From Setomelanomma holmii (Eukaryota > Ascomycota > Dothideomycetes > Pleosporales > Phaeosphaeriaceae): a stretch of 64,000 nucleotides of DNA. The position numbers were made by a program, and so were the translations under genes. The notes below the pieces were generated by a model that was not told where the DNA came from, ran no database searches, and worked only from the letters and a program-made list of their open reading frames with translations. This document shows, piece by piece, positions 10,107-20,366 of this stretch. The DNA is taken from contig ML978191.1 of assembly GCA_010015745.1 (NCBI GenBank), forward strand, positions 1-64,000. Direction: 5' to 3'. Each line of letters begins with the position of its first letter. The first letter of the stretch is position 1.

Positions 10107-11032
10107 TAACTTACCGCATTGTAGGCAATCATAACCGCTCCAACACCAGGCCGTACGCCTTCAGCAAAAGGCCAAAGATAGAGTTCATGCATCGTCCTAC
10201 CATCCAAATTCGAGGAGATGCCTGGTCGGACTAGGTTGTACATGCGATACATTTCCTGCTCGTTGGCTATCAAATGTTTGATGGTCGCGATGACTCCCAC
10301 GCTTTGGATGCCCTCGATAGACAGTGCTCCTCCATAAGCTTGCAGCACACGGTCTGAAGCAAAGCCTTCCCAGTCTGGATAATTGTTTAATTTTTAATCT
10401 GCAGGGAAATTTGACATAACTTACTTCTACCGCCACGAGGCTTCCCTAGACACCAATGACCATGTTAGCGGTTATCTCAAATGGATCGTGGGATGTGCTC
10501 ACTTCCAAGTGGGCCAACACTTGGTCCGAGATGGATATTGACGCCTTTGCCGCGGAACTCTTCACAGATTGCCACGCCACGGCGGCGCATGAGGTCTTTG
10601 TCGAACGTAGCGCCAACAGTAATGCCAGGTGGGAAAGTGGTATTGTGGTCCGTCTTACGCACTCCTAACGGGCCGTCTTGCAGGCATAATTGAGATATGC
10701 CAACTCTTTCAGCGCTTCCTGTGTTTCCAACACAGCGCCCCATGAAGATGCCACTTCCTGCTGTGAGGTTGGTTTTCTCGGCAAGGGTCATGTTTGAAAC
10801 GAGCAATGATGCCTTTCTGAAGCTCTCGCTCCAGTCGGACACCCATCCGCCATGTGGCGATAAAGGATGTCAGCAACAATGGATTTCATGACGGTCCTCA
10901 GACCATAGCGGGTCGGGAAAGCTCACAAGGGTAGTACGGCGCAGCGACATAGCCTGCTGGCACGGCATCTCGTCGTTCAATAGCTGCACCTGAAACAATA
11001 GAGGGGAAATTGAAAATAATGAAGGGAAGCAT

Positions 11033-11366
11033 GATCAACAAAAGGTATGTCAAGGAGTGACAACAAAATTAGCAGGCCACGATAATCGGCCTGTGTCGCC
11101 TGCAGTAGGCCAGAGTCTGAGACATATACATACTCTCATGTCATGCCTTCAAACCCCGCATTCCGGTCTCAAGAGCAAGGCTGAGAGCACGATATCGATT
11201 TCTTGCCAGATGCAGTCGCGCTAGAGTGTTTGGTTGTATGACGATAGACAGTTGCGCAACGCGATCGCTAAATTTAGTAATGAATCCGAGGAAGAAAGGG
11301 CAGAGCGCGGCAGGCCAATCCATGTAAAGGGGAGGTCAAGACTAAGATCTGGGGCCATGGATAATA
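11033..11366. other. Short spacer between GH3 pseudogene and pogo element
   Basis: This is where the GH3 promoter should be. No gene is seen. The insertion of the pogo element 335 bp upstream of the GH3 start may have separated the gene from distal promoter elements (inference). Confidence 0.4.
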
Positions 11367-11412
11367 ACGTATTCCACCATCGAGCTGGTCACCCCATCGA
11401 GCTGGTCAGTTT
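11367..11412 (+). repeat. Left terminal inverted repeat of pogo element
   Basis: 46 bp, identical to the reverse complement of 19230-19275. The inner CATCGAGCTGGTCA is duplicated within it. Confidence 0.9.
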
Positions 11413-11434
11413 TTCTTGGCACGACCAACCTATG

Positions 11435-12083
11435 CTACAGATCTTCAATTTCATTGCTATTAAACAAGGAGCCTATATATGTCGTGCTTACATTAGGTTT
11501 AGAATATATCTCTGTATCCTTTTTGCACATGCGAGCGTTGTGCCCAGTCTCTCCGCAGTTCCCACAACGCCGTAGAGCTGGTTGGGCTCTTTCTTGATCA
11601 CCACTACTACGAGCCTTCTTCGCTGGCTGAGCTGCTATAGACGCCTCAGCAGCTACCTGAGATGCTGCCTCACCTACTCTATTGTACCACCTTGCCGGAT
11701 CCGCTTGCATTTACGCGATTTTCTCTTAGTTATTGCTACCAATTGCTCTTCAAGCTCAGTAATACAAGCAGCTTGAAGCGCGTTTTGGTGCAGCATCAGT
11801 TCACCACCTTTAACAAGCTGAGAGAAGCCAGCCTAAGCTGTAACTGGCAATTAAGTGAAGGAATTGCTTATAAGCTTTGACTAAGATCCAAACTTGTGCG
11901 TATTGCTTGGTGTCTTTGATTGCCATGGCGTCTCCTGTAGTGGGGATGCTGGTGGGGTGCGCAGCCGCACTTTAAGGCGATCTAACACCACCTGCGCGTT
12001 GATAGAGACTAGCCCTGACGCCTTAAAGGCCTTTCGACAGTTCTGCTCTATAAACACGTTAAGAAACGCGTCTTAGAAGGCTG
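11435..12083 (-). pseudogene. C-terminal part of pogo/Fot1-like transposase
   Basis: Continues the transposase of 18161-19195 after the LINE. It has several stops and frame breaks, but ends with a readable tail containing a CCHC zinc knuckle, CGNCGETGHNARMC, a feature of the C-terminus of many fungal pogo-like transposases. The coding phase at the LINE junction (KEGFLPAF) continues from the other side. Not functional. Confidence 0.7.
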
Positions 12084-12099
12084 GTAGGAAGCCCTCCTT
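12084..12099 (+). repeat. LINE target-site duplication, left copy
   Basis: GTAGGAAGCCCTCCTT, repeated exactly at 18145-18160. The LINE 3' tail of CATT repeats follows at once. Confidence 0.9.
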
Positions 12100-12418
12100 C
12101 ATTCATTCATTCATTTAATCCTACTCAGTTTCAGCCGCAGTGTCCGCAGCTACCGGTATGCCCGGCTAGTAGGCTTGGCAGACAGCCAACACGACGCGAA
12201 CATGTTGTTCCGCGCCGCCCCACTTCATTCCCGTAAACAAGAACCATCTGTCCCCAGAGGCCTACCGTTTCTCTTCAACCACTATCTACAATTTGGCAGC
12301 CACCTTATTTAGATACTGGTTCTACTAATAGAATGCTGTGCTTTTAGGCCTGTAGAGATGCTTGCCTTGTTTTTGCAACCACAATACCTTCAGTCTCCCC
12401 CTAGTGCTTGGCTGTTGT

Positions 12419-15400
12419 CTACGCGTCTCTGATCCCTTCTTGCCCAAGGATCTGCGTCTGCTCTTTGAATTGGATAGCTTTAGTGGCTAGCTGTGGCTTG
12501 CTCAAGATGGCCCAGAGGTTGTCTCGTCCAGAGAGGCCCCTAAATACCAGGTTGCGGAGGTTCTTGTAAATCCTGCAGCAAAGGAGGATATGAGCGACGG
12601 TCTGTCGCCTTCTCCCCACTCGCATCGTGGGCTGGTGACCCCTGGCACTCTTTGGCTGAAGAGGAAGTCGTTGAGCCCAATTTTCTCGGTCCATAGTTGC
12701 ATCAGTAGTGCGCTCTTGCATTTGTTTAGGCCCTCATGCAGCTGGAGCACCTTCTTTGTTGGCTGCAGAGTGTGTCTGTATGTTGCTCTCCCCTTAGTCT
12801 CTAGTTTCCATTTGGCTGCCCATGCTTCTTCCGTCTGTAGTTTGCACCATCTCCTCAGTGTGGATCTGAGTGGGTATAGCTTTGGAGGCGCTGCTGCTGG
12901 TGAGCACCTGCGGCCGTTCTCTCTCCATCCTGTTGCCTCCTTGGCGGCTGTGTTATCCGCCTCGTTTCCCGGGATTCCTACGTGGGCCGGGATCCATCGT
13001 ACAGTCACTGTTCGTCCTACATCCTGGAGCCGTTGGACTTGGCTTGCTATCTCCAGGATATATGCTCCCAAATTTCCTTCAGCCTTTGCTACTGACCAGA
13101 TAGCGGCTTGGTTGTCTGTGAAGATGGCGATGTTCCGCCGCCTTCCGCCCTGGTCTACATATTCTTGTGCAATCTGAAGTGCTAGGCTTATTCCTTGCAA
13201 CTCAGCTGCATATACTGTCGAGGTTGTGTTTGGTCCCATGTGCGCAGCGCAGGTCTGTTAGGTGAGTAGGCACACTGCTGCCGTTCCTGTCTCACTGTCT
13301 ATGCCGCTGCCGTCTGTGTAGATACTGAGGCACCGGCCTGTATCGTTCCTGCTGTCGTGTCGCTGTCGTGCCTTGTCGGTGCTGTTTTCTATGTACGTCG
13401 CCGGGCCTTGTCTCCATGGCGGGGTCATGAAGGGTGGGATTGGCTCTGGTCGTCAAAGCCTTAGTTTCGTTGGCGCTTCATGTCGTCATAGATCCTCTGC
13501 CAGGAGTTGATGTGCTTCCTGCGTTTTCTAGCCGTGTCTGAGGGTTAGTTTATGCCTGTTTTGAGGCCTGCCATGTCTGCCATAGGCCTGCTTGATAGGA
13601 GTCGGGTAATGACATCTGTGTTGTGTTTCCATATCTGGTGCTCGATGGGAAGGAGGTATGCTTCGATGTCGAACACGGCGTTTGATGTGGCCCTGTAGGC
13701 CCCACAGATAGCTCTTGCTGCTCTCGCTTGAACACTTTGCAGGATGTCGAGTGTCTTTTGTGTGTATGTCTTTCCTCTTGTGCTAGCGTTATATCAGATT
13801 GAGCATGCGCACGTCATCTGAGGGAGGGCGGTGCCTTCGTATATCCTTCGCATGTCCAGCAACCCTACGCCCTAGGTTGAGCCTCCGAGGCAGCTAAGTG
13901 CGTTCACTGTTTTCGTTGCCTTTTGTCTGACCTCTTCTTTATGTTCCTTCTACCGCAATTTGGCATCTATTGTTAGTCCTAGGTACTTGCATGTTGCCTT
14001 AGGCTTCACCTCACCCTATTCCGTCTAGATAGCTCTGCTTGTATCGATTTGCGTGAATGATCTCGTGAAGTGGGTCAATTGGAATTTGTTTAGGGCGAAG
14101 ATGGAGGCGTGGGTGTTAGCCTAGCGCTGTGCTTTCTCTAGGACCCTGCTCAGTGTGTCACATGTGTCCTCCGTTGTTTTAGCCCACGTCAAGATACCCA
14201 CGTCGTCTATGTACCCTGTCAACATAGTTTCTAGTTCTTGGTTGCATTCGTCAATCAAGTCAGCATTGTAGAAGAGGTAAAGAATAGGTGACAATAGCGA
14301 GCCTTAAGGTATGCCTGTGCCTATAGCGTACTCCTTCAACATAAATCCATCAATAGCTATGTTAGTATGTCTATTGTTTAGGAAGCTTGCGATCCATTTG
14401 ACTCTCTTCTTGTCTACCTTTCTCTTTCGCAAGTTATGGAGCAGTCGCGCGTGTGAGACGTTGTCAAACGCGCCAGAGACGTCGAGCAGGAGCAGGCTTG
14501 CTACTTGGCTAGGTTTCTTGTTCCATGCTTCGTGTATCTTCCTCGTAACGGCGTAGAGTGCATAATCTGTGGAGCGCATTTTCCTACCGCCCATGTGAGT
14601 TACTGGCAGCACTTGGTGCGTCTCAGCCAGATGACTAAGACGCCGGGCGATTACTGCATCCATCACTTTGCCGGTTGTGTTTAGTAGTGCAATTGGGCGG
14701 TATGCCTTTGGTGCTGTGTAGTCGTCTTTACCAGGCTTGCGCAGTACTACTGTAGTTGACTCTTAGAAGTGTGCCGGGCAGTACCCCAGGTGCAGGCTCT
14801 GGTTGAAGACTCTCGTTAGGTAGGTCGCAATTAAGCCTATTCCTGCTTGCAGAGCTCGATTCGCGATGCTGTCGGGTCCTAGGGCTTTGAGGGGTGACGC
14901 TGTGCGTATAGCCTCTCTCACTTCCTTCTTAGTTATCGGCGGTAGCTCCACCTAGCCGCTGTACTCAGCGTTCTGGATGACCCCTTAAGTCTGCTTCTAG
15001 TGGCGCAGGAAAGAAGGTGTCTCGGAATAGGTCTGCTTTTCTGCTTGGTTCTGTAACTTCTTGTTAAGCTGTGGGAAGTTGTATAGCTGGTGTGACCCTA
15101 GGGACTTTGTTGCCTCTCATCTTTGCCCATCTGGCGAGCCTCCAAAGCTTCTCCGGTACCTTGGCTGCCTCCTCTACCCGCTGCCTATGTATCTTAGTTG
15201 GTGCCTTCCTAATCACCCTCGCCTTGCGGTTTCTCGCTGCTCAGTATGCTTCCCATGTCTTGTCGGTGGCGTGTTGGCTATGCAGTCTCTTCAGTCTTTT
15301 TGATTCTGCGAGGGCCTCTTTGCACTCGTCAGTCCAGCCCTCCTGTGATTGAAGTGTTAGGCGTGTTTGTGGGACTGCTTTGTCGATCGCCTCTTTGACC

Positions 15401-16275
15401 GCGGCTACTATCTCTTGAACGTATGCCTCAAGCGCCGCTTTTGTTGCTGGTCTGAGTAGCGGTGGCAATGCCTGTTTTAGTGCTTTGGTGTATACTTTCT
15501 CCTTCAGGTGCTTATAATTCCTCCTCGATGAGTCCTTCAATCTTTGCACTGTCAGATCTAGCTCTGTGCTTATTGGTAGGTGGTCTGAGTCGTGGTCAAG
15601 CTCCCGCTTTATCCCGCTCTTGATTACTCTGTCTACTAGTCCCATGGTCACCATGCACAGATCAATGGTCGACCGCCAGGTTCCTTCTTCGAATGTGATC
15701 ATACTAGGAGGCAGTGTATTGTTAAGTTCAAAGTCTTCTATGACCGCTACTAGGTCTTCGGATTCTGGGTGTGTGCGTCTGACGGCTGAACCTCCCCATA
15801 GGTGGTGGCGCAGGTTGAAATCGCCAAGCAGTATCTGCTCATTCTCTCGATGTTTGCTGAGGGCCCTTCGTATGTCCGGTATTGCTGTTTCTCCATTTGT
15901 AGTGTGTCTTGCCGGGTTTTATATGTTATGTATGGCCAGTTGTTGCTGTTCTTGTCGCTCTTCACTAGGGTCGAGGGTTAGAGAACATACATCCCGTGTG
16001 TATTCCTTAAATCGCCACCTCTTATGGTCTATCTTCTTGTTCACGAAGAAGCAGACTCTGGCTCAGCCTTCTTTACTTCTTGCTGGGTAGCAGAGGTGGA
16101 AGATGTCTTTTGCTGGATGGTGGGTAGTGTCCACATAAGGATTCCACCACGGCTCCTGGATGGCTAGAATATCGTACTTATAAACCCAGGGATCCCAAAG
16201 CAGACTTGCTATTACTGTGTCTCTTGACTTGCAAACGTTGTACTGTAGTATGCTCAATATAGTGTCCTGATTCAT
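12419..16275 (-). pseudogene. LINE ORF2: AP endonuclease, reverse transcriptase, RNase H
   Basis: The endonuclease start reads ILQYNVCKS and LAIQEPWWNP, then LLGDFNLRHH and DHDSDHLPI (catalytic Asp/His region). The reverse transcriptase shows motif A LLLDVSGAFDNVSHARL, motif B GIP-stop-GSLLSP and motif C GYIDDVGIL. RNase H shows YAAELQGI, IFTDNQAAIWS and WIPAHVGIPGNEADN. Near the end a Cys-rich CEWGEGDR / HILLCCR stretch is split by a frameshift. Many stops replace Trp or Gln codons. The stop at 14304-14306 sits where motif B normally has Gln. Non-functional remnant of an element that copied itself by target-primed reverse transcription. Confidence 0.9.
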
Positions 16276-18020
16276 TCCTCAGTGTCCAAGTCAATGTCCA
16301 TCTGCTGGGTATTCTCTAGTGTCAGGCGTGTATTGTTACTAATTGCTTCTAGCGCCCTCCTGGTAGTTACAATATTCCTCTGTGGCCTCTGGCTACTAAT
16401 AACTTGTGTCAGTTGGTTTCCCTGGTCCGTTGGGTCAGTCGTGTTTCCAGTGTTGGTCCTCTTCTGTCCACATCCAGTTTGCAATCAGCTTCTCACAGTT
16501 CGAGTAGCGTGTGAGGGTACCGTATTCTGGCTAGGCCAATTCTGTCCTGCGATAATCAGCACTTCTAGCTGTGCTGTTTGGACTTTTGATTCTGTGACTT
16601 GGTAGTATCAGGGTTGCATCTGATATGCAAATTTTGCCTTAGCTATCTCATCCTTCCTAGTTGGGCATTGGCGGTTCCACGCTTCGTGTTTGCCACGGCA
16701 GGTTGCACATCTCCTTGGTACGCCTTGTCCTGATTTCGATGGGCAGTCCTAGGTATTGTGCTCCTGCGCACAGTAGCCACATGCTGTTAGTGCTTTGCAC
16801 TAGGTTCCTATGTGGCTGTATTTTTGGCACTTGAAGCACTGCTTCACTCGGCACTGTCGCTTGTATCGTTCGCACTGGAAGACCTCGCCTTGCATACAAG
16901 GCCCTCGTCTATGATCTTGTTTGCGCCCTCTAGCTTAGTGAATTCAATAGTAATGGTTGATGCGGCCTTTGTAGACGCGTCCCTGGTTAGCCATCCTATG
17001 TGTCTGATCTCTGCCTAGGGTACAAACGGCCTGTTGTCCTATAGAATTTGGGCTCTATAGTTTTCGAATTTATCCATGTCCATTGTGCGTGTGCAGATAC
17101 CGTGTGCAAGGACACCAAACGTCGGAATCTGCACTGTGGCTCCGCTCCCAATGCGGTCAGCCCAGTCGTCTGCGAACTGTCTCAGTGCCTCGACTTCGTT
17201 GCTGGTGGCTGTCTTGATGCTCAAGCCTCCACTCTTTAGCTAGTTAGAGGAGACAATCTTTACATTGGCTATGTTCTTATTTCCGCTCTGTTCAATGGCT
17301 CTCTCCACATGGACTTTCAGGTTACGTGGGTTCATTGCCCGCAGGCTCTGTATAGTGAGTGGGTCTCTGATGTTTACGATGATCTCGCGTTGCGTCTGCA
17401 CAGATAATGTCTTAAGACTTGACGCATTCTATATACCTGCTAACAGGACGCCTCTAGCTGCTGCTGCAGCGTAGCTCATTGGCCCATTCGCCTGCTCTTG
17501 AGGCCTCTTGTTCTTGATCTCCCTTGTCATCTCCAATGTTGTCCTGCCCACTTCTGTTGCCTCCTTTGCAGCTGCCCTCACCTCATCTGCCGTGTTGCTG
17601 CTCAGTTGTATGTTTGTTGCGGCTTGTTAGATGCCTTCTGTGTTGTTCTTTGTTGGATACAAAAAGGCCGACCTTCTCGCTCCTCGGCTTGAAGGTTGAT
17701 ATAGTCGATATTCTGACATTCTTTAGTTCAGCCTTAATCTGTTTGAGAGTGTGTGCCGTGTGTTCTGCTGTTGCTTTGGCTTCGGTCTGTACAATTCTGA
17801 GGGTGTCACTAATAGAGGTAAGATCAGGGGTGTGCTGCATCTTCAGGACGAACGTCAATGAGCTGCAGATGATATCACTAACGAGATCTGCCGGTATAGG
17901 AGACTGACTCCTAGTGCATTTGATACGGTGCAATATCTTGTGAAGAAAACTGCTAAGGCATGTAGCGTGCTCGCGAATTGGGCTGGGCCATGTCTCCTGT
18001 CGAGGCCACGGTGTCGCCAT
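16272..18020 (-). pseudogene. LINE ORF1: gag-like protein with three zinc knuckles
   Basis: The ATG at 18020 (MATPWPRQETWPSPI) opens a helical N-terminal part. The frame then breaks several times. Near 16900-16650 the frame carries three Cys/His knuckles: CFKCQKYSHIGT-x-C, CGYCAQEHN...C and CATCRGKHEAWNRQC. This is the usual nucleic-acid-binding tail of fungal LINE ORF1. Its TGA at 16274-16272 overlaps the ORF2 start. Confidence 0.75.
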
Positions 18021-18144
18021 AGCGTCTCAGATACAGTGGGCGCTGCGCCTGAGTGCTGGCTAGTCGAATGGCTTCTTAGGCAGACGTTTGCGTGCGATTA
18101 AATGCGTTGATTCCAAGAATTGAGATACTCGCTGTTGTCGTGTT

Positions 18145-18160
18145 GTAGGAAGCCCTCCTT
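18145..18160 (+). repeat. LINE target-site duplication, right copy
   Basis: Second copy of GTAGGAAGCCCTCCTT (see 12084-12099), lying next to the LINE 5' end. The LINE therefore landed inside the pogo transposase gene. Confidence 0.9.
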
Positions 18161-19195
18161 GTTGATATAGAAGACGCGTCAGCGTGCCAAGTCTCTGACG
18201 CGCTGAGAGTACTTGCGCTTCAACAGCAAGAAGCAGACTACGTCAAGCAGCTGGAGTATAGGCGATAAGTGTGGTGGCATACAGAGAGTGAGGATCTTGT
18301 TCTCTAGGCAGTAGTTCTTGAAATCCTAGTTGAGATAGCTCTCATGACCGTCTAAAATGAGCAGCCTGTACCCCCCTACCTGGCGCGCCTTTGTATGCGT
18401 GTTAAAGTGCTTCAACCACTCAAGACCAAGCGCGTTGTTTGTCCAGCCGTTCTCAGAGACTGAGAGCTTCTAATTGTGCGGTACATCTGCCTCCTTATAC
18501 TAGGCAGAGATATAGATGCGCCCTTTGTAGATAATGAAAGGCGGGGTTGCATACCTAGCAGCACAGATGCTCTAGATAACTGTAACCCACTTGCGATTGC
18601 CTAGCTGAACAAGCTCTAGCTGAGCGCGTCTCTCTGCACCTGTGACGACCTTCATTGAGCCAATAATGCCTATCTGAAAGCCAGTCTTATCAAAGTTGTG
18701 CACGTCATTGTCATGGACACTGTACTTGGCTTTGGTGTCCTCCACCAGCTTAAACCACGCACTAATCACCTCTAGATCTTCCTGCAGTATCCTCTGCCTA
18801 TCCTTTGCTCAATTGAAGGCCATCTTAAGCTTATCTGAACGCGTTACAAAGCGCTCAGCCTAATGCTTGCCTACTGGCTTGCCACCTCGTACACCTAGTA
18901 GTTTATTAGCCATATCTGCCACCTTGCACAGCTGGGGCACAAATCCTTGCAAATCGAGGTCAAGGATATATTGGACGATCGTCTGCTCTTCAGTTGCAGT
19001 GAGCTTGTGGCAAGCGTTGCGTGCAGCAGGCCTGTAGCTGATTCTGTTGTATCAGCTAGTTAACGTAGAGCGTGGTACATTGAACGTGTCAGCAGCGCGT
19101 CAGAGGCTTGAAAACTGGTTATTCTGGTAGGCAAGAAGGGCAAGTTCAATCTTGCCTTCTTTGTTAGCTGCAGTCGCGTTTTGTTGTTGAACCAT
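18161..19195 (-). pseudogene. N-terminal and DDE part of pogo/Fot1-like transposase
   Basis: The ATG at 19195 starts MVQQQNATAANKEGKI, then a psq/CENP-B-type helix-turn-helix (ALLAYQNNQFSSLRRAA) and the DDE_1 core: HNFDKTGFQIGIIG with the first catalytic Asp, KVVTGAERR, and LLILDGHESYLN with the second. MPPHLSPILQLLDVVCF is the region just after the core. Several TAG/TAA stops interrupt it, mostly at Trp or Gln positions. The rest of the gene lies at 11435-12083, beyond the LINE. Confidence 0.8.
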
Positions 19196-19229
19196 GTTGT
19201 GTTGATAGGGGAGTAAGTGCTCTTGGCAG

Positions 19230-19275
19230 AAACTGACCAGCTCGATGGGGTGACCAGCTCGATGGTGGAATACGT
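19230..19275 (-). repeat. Right terminal inverted repeat of pogo element
   Basis: Reverse complement is identical to 11367-11412 over 46 bp. TA target duplication at 19276-19277. Confidence 0.9.
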
Positions 19276-19277
19276 TA

Positions 19278-20366
19278 CCGGTTTTTCCAGTGCTTGACAA
19301 CACTAACAACAACACGCGCGTAGCAGCAGGCCCAGTCGGTTTACCGTAGCAGCGTACTGCGACTTCATAAGAAAGACATTCGATTTCCTGTGCTACTGAC
19401 AGTAATCAGCGATGTTGTAGCCCAAGAGGAACTCGTGGTTCGGTTGGATTTCTACGAGGATCTTTTAGTCCCGGAATTAGGGATGCCATGTGATCACTGC
19501 CCCTGTTGATGCGATTGGATCTGCCAAGTCAGAGATGCTGTAAATGGTGGATGCGGAAGTCTGCTCCGACGGCGACAAGCATGGGAAGCCTTTGAGGTTT
19601 GTTCGATGGTCCCAGCGTGATAGCGAGTGTTCTTCTCTCAGCTCATCGCCGGTGCGCATCTCTTTCTGCAATCTCAACCTCTAGTCTTGCGTTCGGAATC
19701 GTCATGCAGCTCTTGGTGTTGGATATTGAGGGAATAGAGATTGGCTGGAAAAGAAGGACGAGCCTCGAGGATTGTCAGGCACGACAAGGGCAACAATCTC
19801 GGTTGCACTAGCGCCTTTTCCTCAACCGTGTCCCATTTCCACGACCGGTTAACACTTCATCAGTTTTCCCACTCCACTTCATCGAAGATCTGATAGCGCA
19901 GCACGATGGCCTCATGCATCACCTTTCGGTATTATGCCGGTACATGGCGTATCAAGGATGATTTATCGATTTCTAGATTCAGTCAATAAACCTCGGTGCT
20001 GGCTCAGTTGAGACGCGAGCACCCCGGATCAAATCGCACACCTACCAAAAACGCGTGTCCGTAGCGACCTGGCGAATCCCATATCGCCGTAATCAGCTCG
20101 TATCCTCCTGACCCAATTGATTATCTCGCCATACTCAAGGATACAATGTGATAGCTGCACGTCCAGTACAGCCTTGGCGAAGACCAAATAACACCGCTCG
20201 GCCCCGGCAATCAAACCTTGGTGCATAAGGTTGATGGCTTGTGCGCCGAAGCAACATGGGAAAGGCAACATGTATATCTGCTTCGATGCTGCATTGAGAT
20301 TTGCTTGAGAACCACGAGTTTTGCTCCACGTCCAAAGCGGCAGTTTTTCTCAAGGCAAATCTCAAG
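19278..20366. other. No gene recognised; promoter side of FAD oxidase
   Basis: Only short open frames without recognisable similarity. A minus-strand segment near 19477-19950 has weak protein-like character, but no family or start could be supported. The last 300 bp should hold the promoter of the oxidase gene at 20367. Confidence 0.4.

Larger units (their letters stand above)
6851..11032 (-). pseudogene. Secreted GH3 beta-glucosidase, interrupted and frameshifted
   Basis: Family 3 glycoside hydrolase (beta-glucosidase), a secreted enzyme that releases glucose from cello-oligosaccharides. The ATG at 11032 opens a short hydrophobic leader (MLPFIIFNF...) followed by ERRDAVPAGYVAAPYYP. Later exons carry GGWVSDWSESF, LQDGPLGVR, VGVIATIKHLI, the nucleophile motif FVMSDW near 8640, the C-terminal alpha/beta domain and a fibronectin III-like end (YGHGLSYT-type FGHGLSYTNF). 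Approximate exons: 11032-10927, 10859-10503, a short exon near 10440, 10375-10115 and 8715-6851. Three defects are visible. A 1352-bp Tc1 element lies in the last intron. The acceptor expected near 10860 has no AG. One base is missing near 7905, which shifts the frame after PGDR and before LNLWHNG. The gene was probably functional until recently. Confidence 0.85.
12100..18144 (-). mobile_element. Tad1-like non-LTR retrotransposon (LINE), full length, 6045 bp
   Basis: Bounded by a 16-bp target-site duplication. On the minus strand it has a 5' leader of about 124 bp, ORF1 (18020-16272), ORF2 (16275-12419) and a 3' end in a short (AATG)n tail at 12100-12115. ORF1 and ORF2 overlap as ATGA, as in elements that translate ORF2 by termination-reinitiation. 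It carries endonuclease, reverse transcriptase and RNase H, the Tad1/I arrangement of fungi. Both ORFs are broken by many stops, so this copy is dead. Confidence 0.9.
11367..19275 (-). mobile_element. Pogo/Fot1-like DNA transposon split by a LINE insertion
   Basis: Perfect 46-bp terminal inverted repeats lie at 11367-11412 and 19230-19275, beginning ACGTATTCCACCATCGAGCT, and contain the 14-bp direct repeat CATCGAGCTGGTCA twice. TA flanks both ends (11365-11366 and 19276-19277). Without the LINE (12100-18144) and one copy of its 16-bp target duplication, the element would be 1848 bp, the usual Fot1 size. The transposase is on the minus strand and is split by the LINE. Confidence 0.9.

Noticed and set aside
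19477..19950. Weak minus-strand coding character upstream of the FAD oxidase
   Set aside because: No start, no recognisable motif and several stops; not enough to call a gene.
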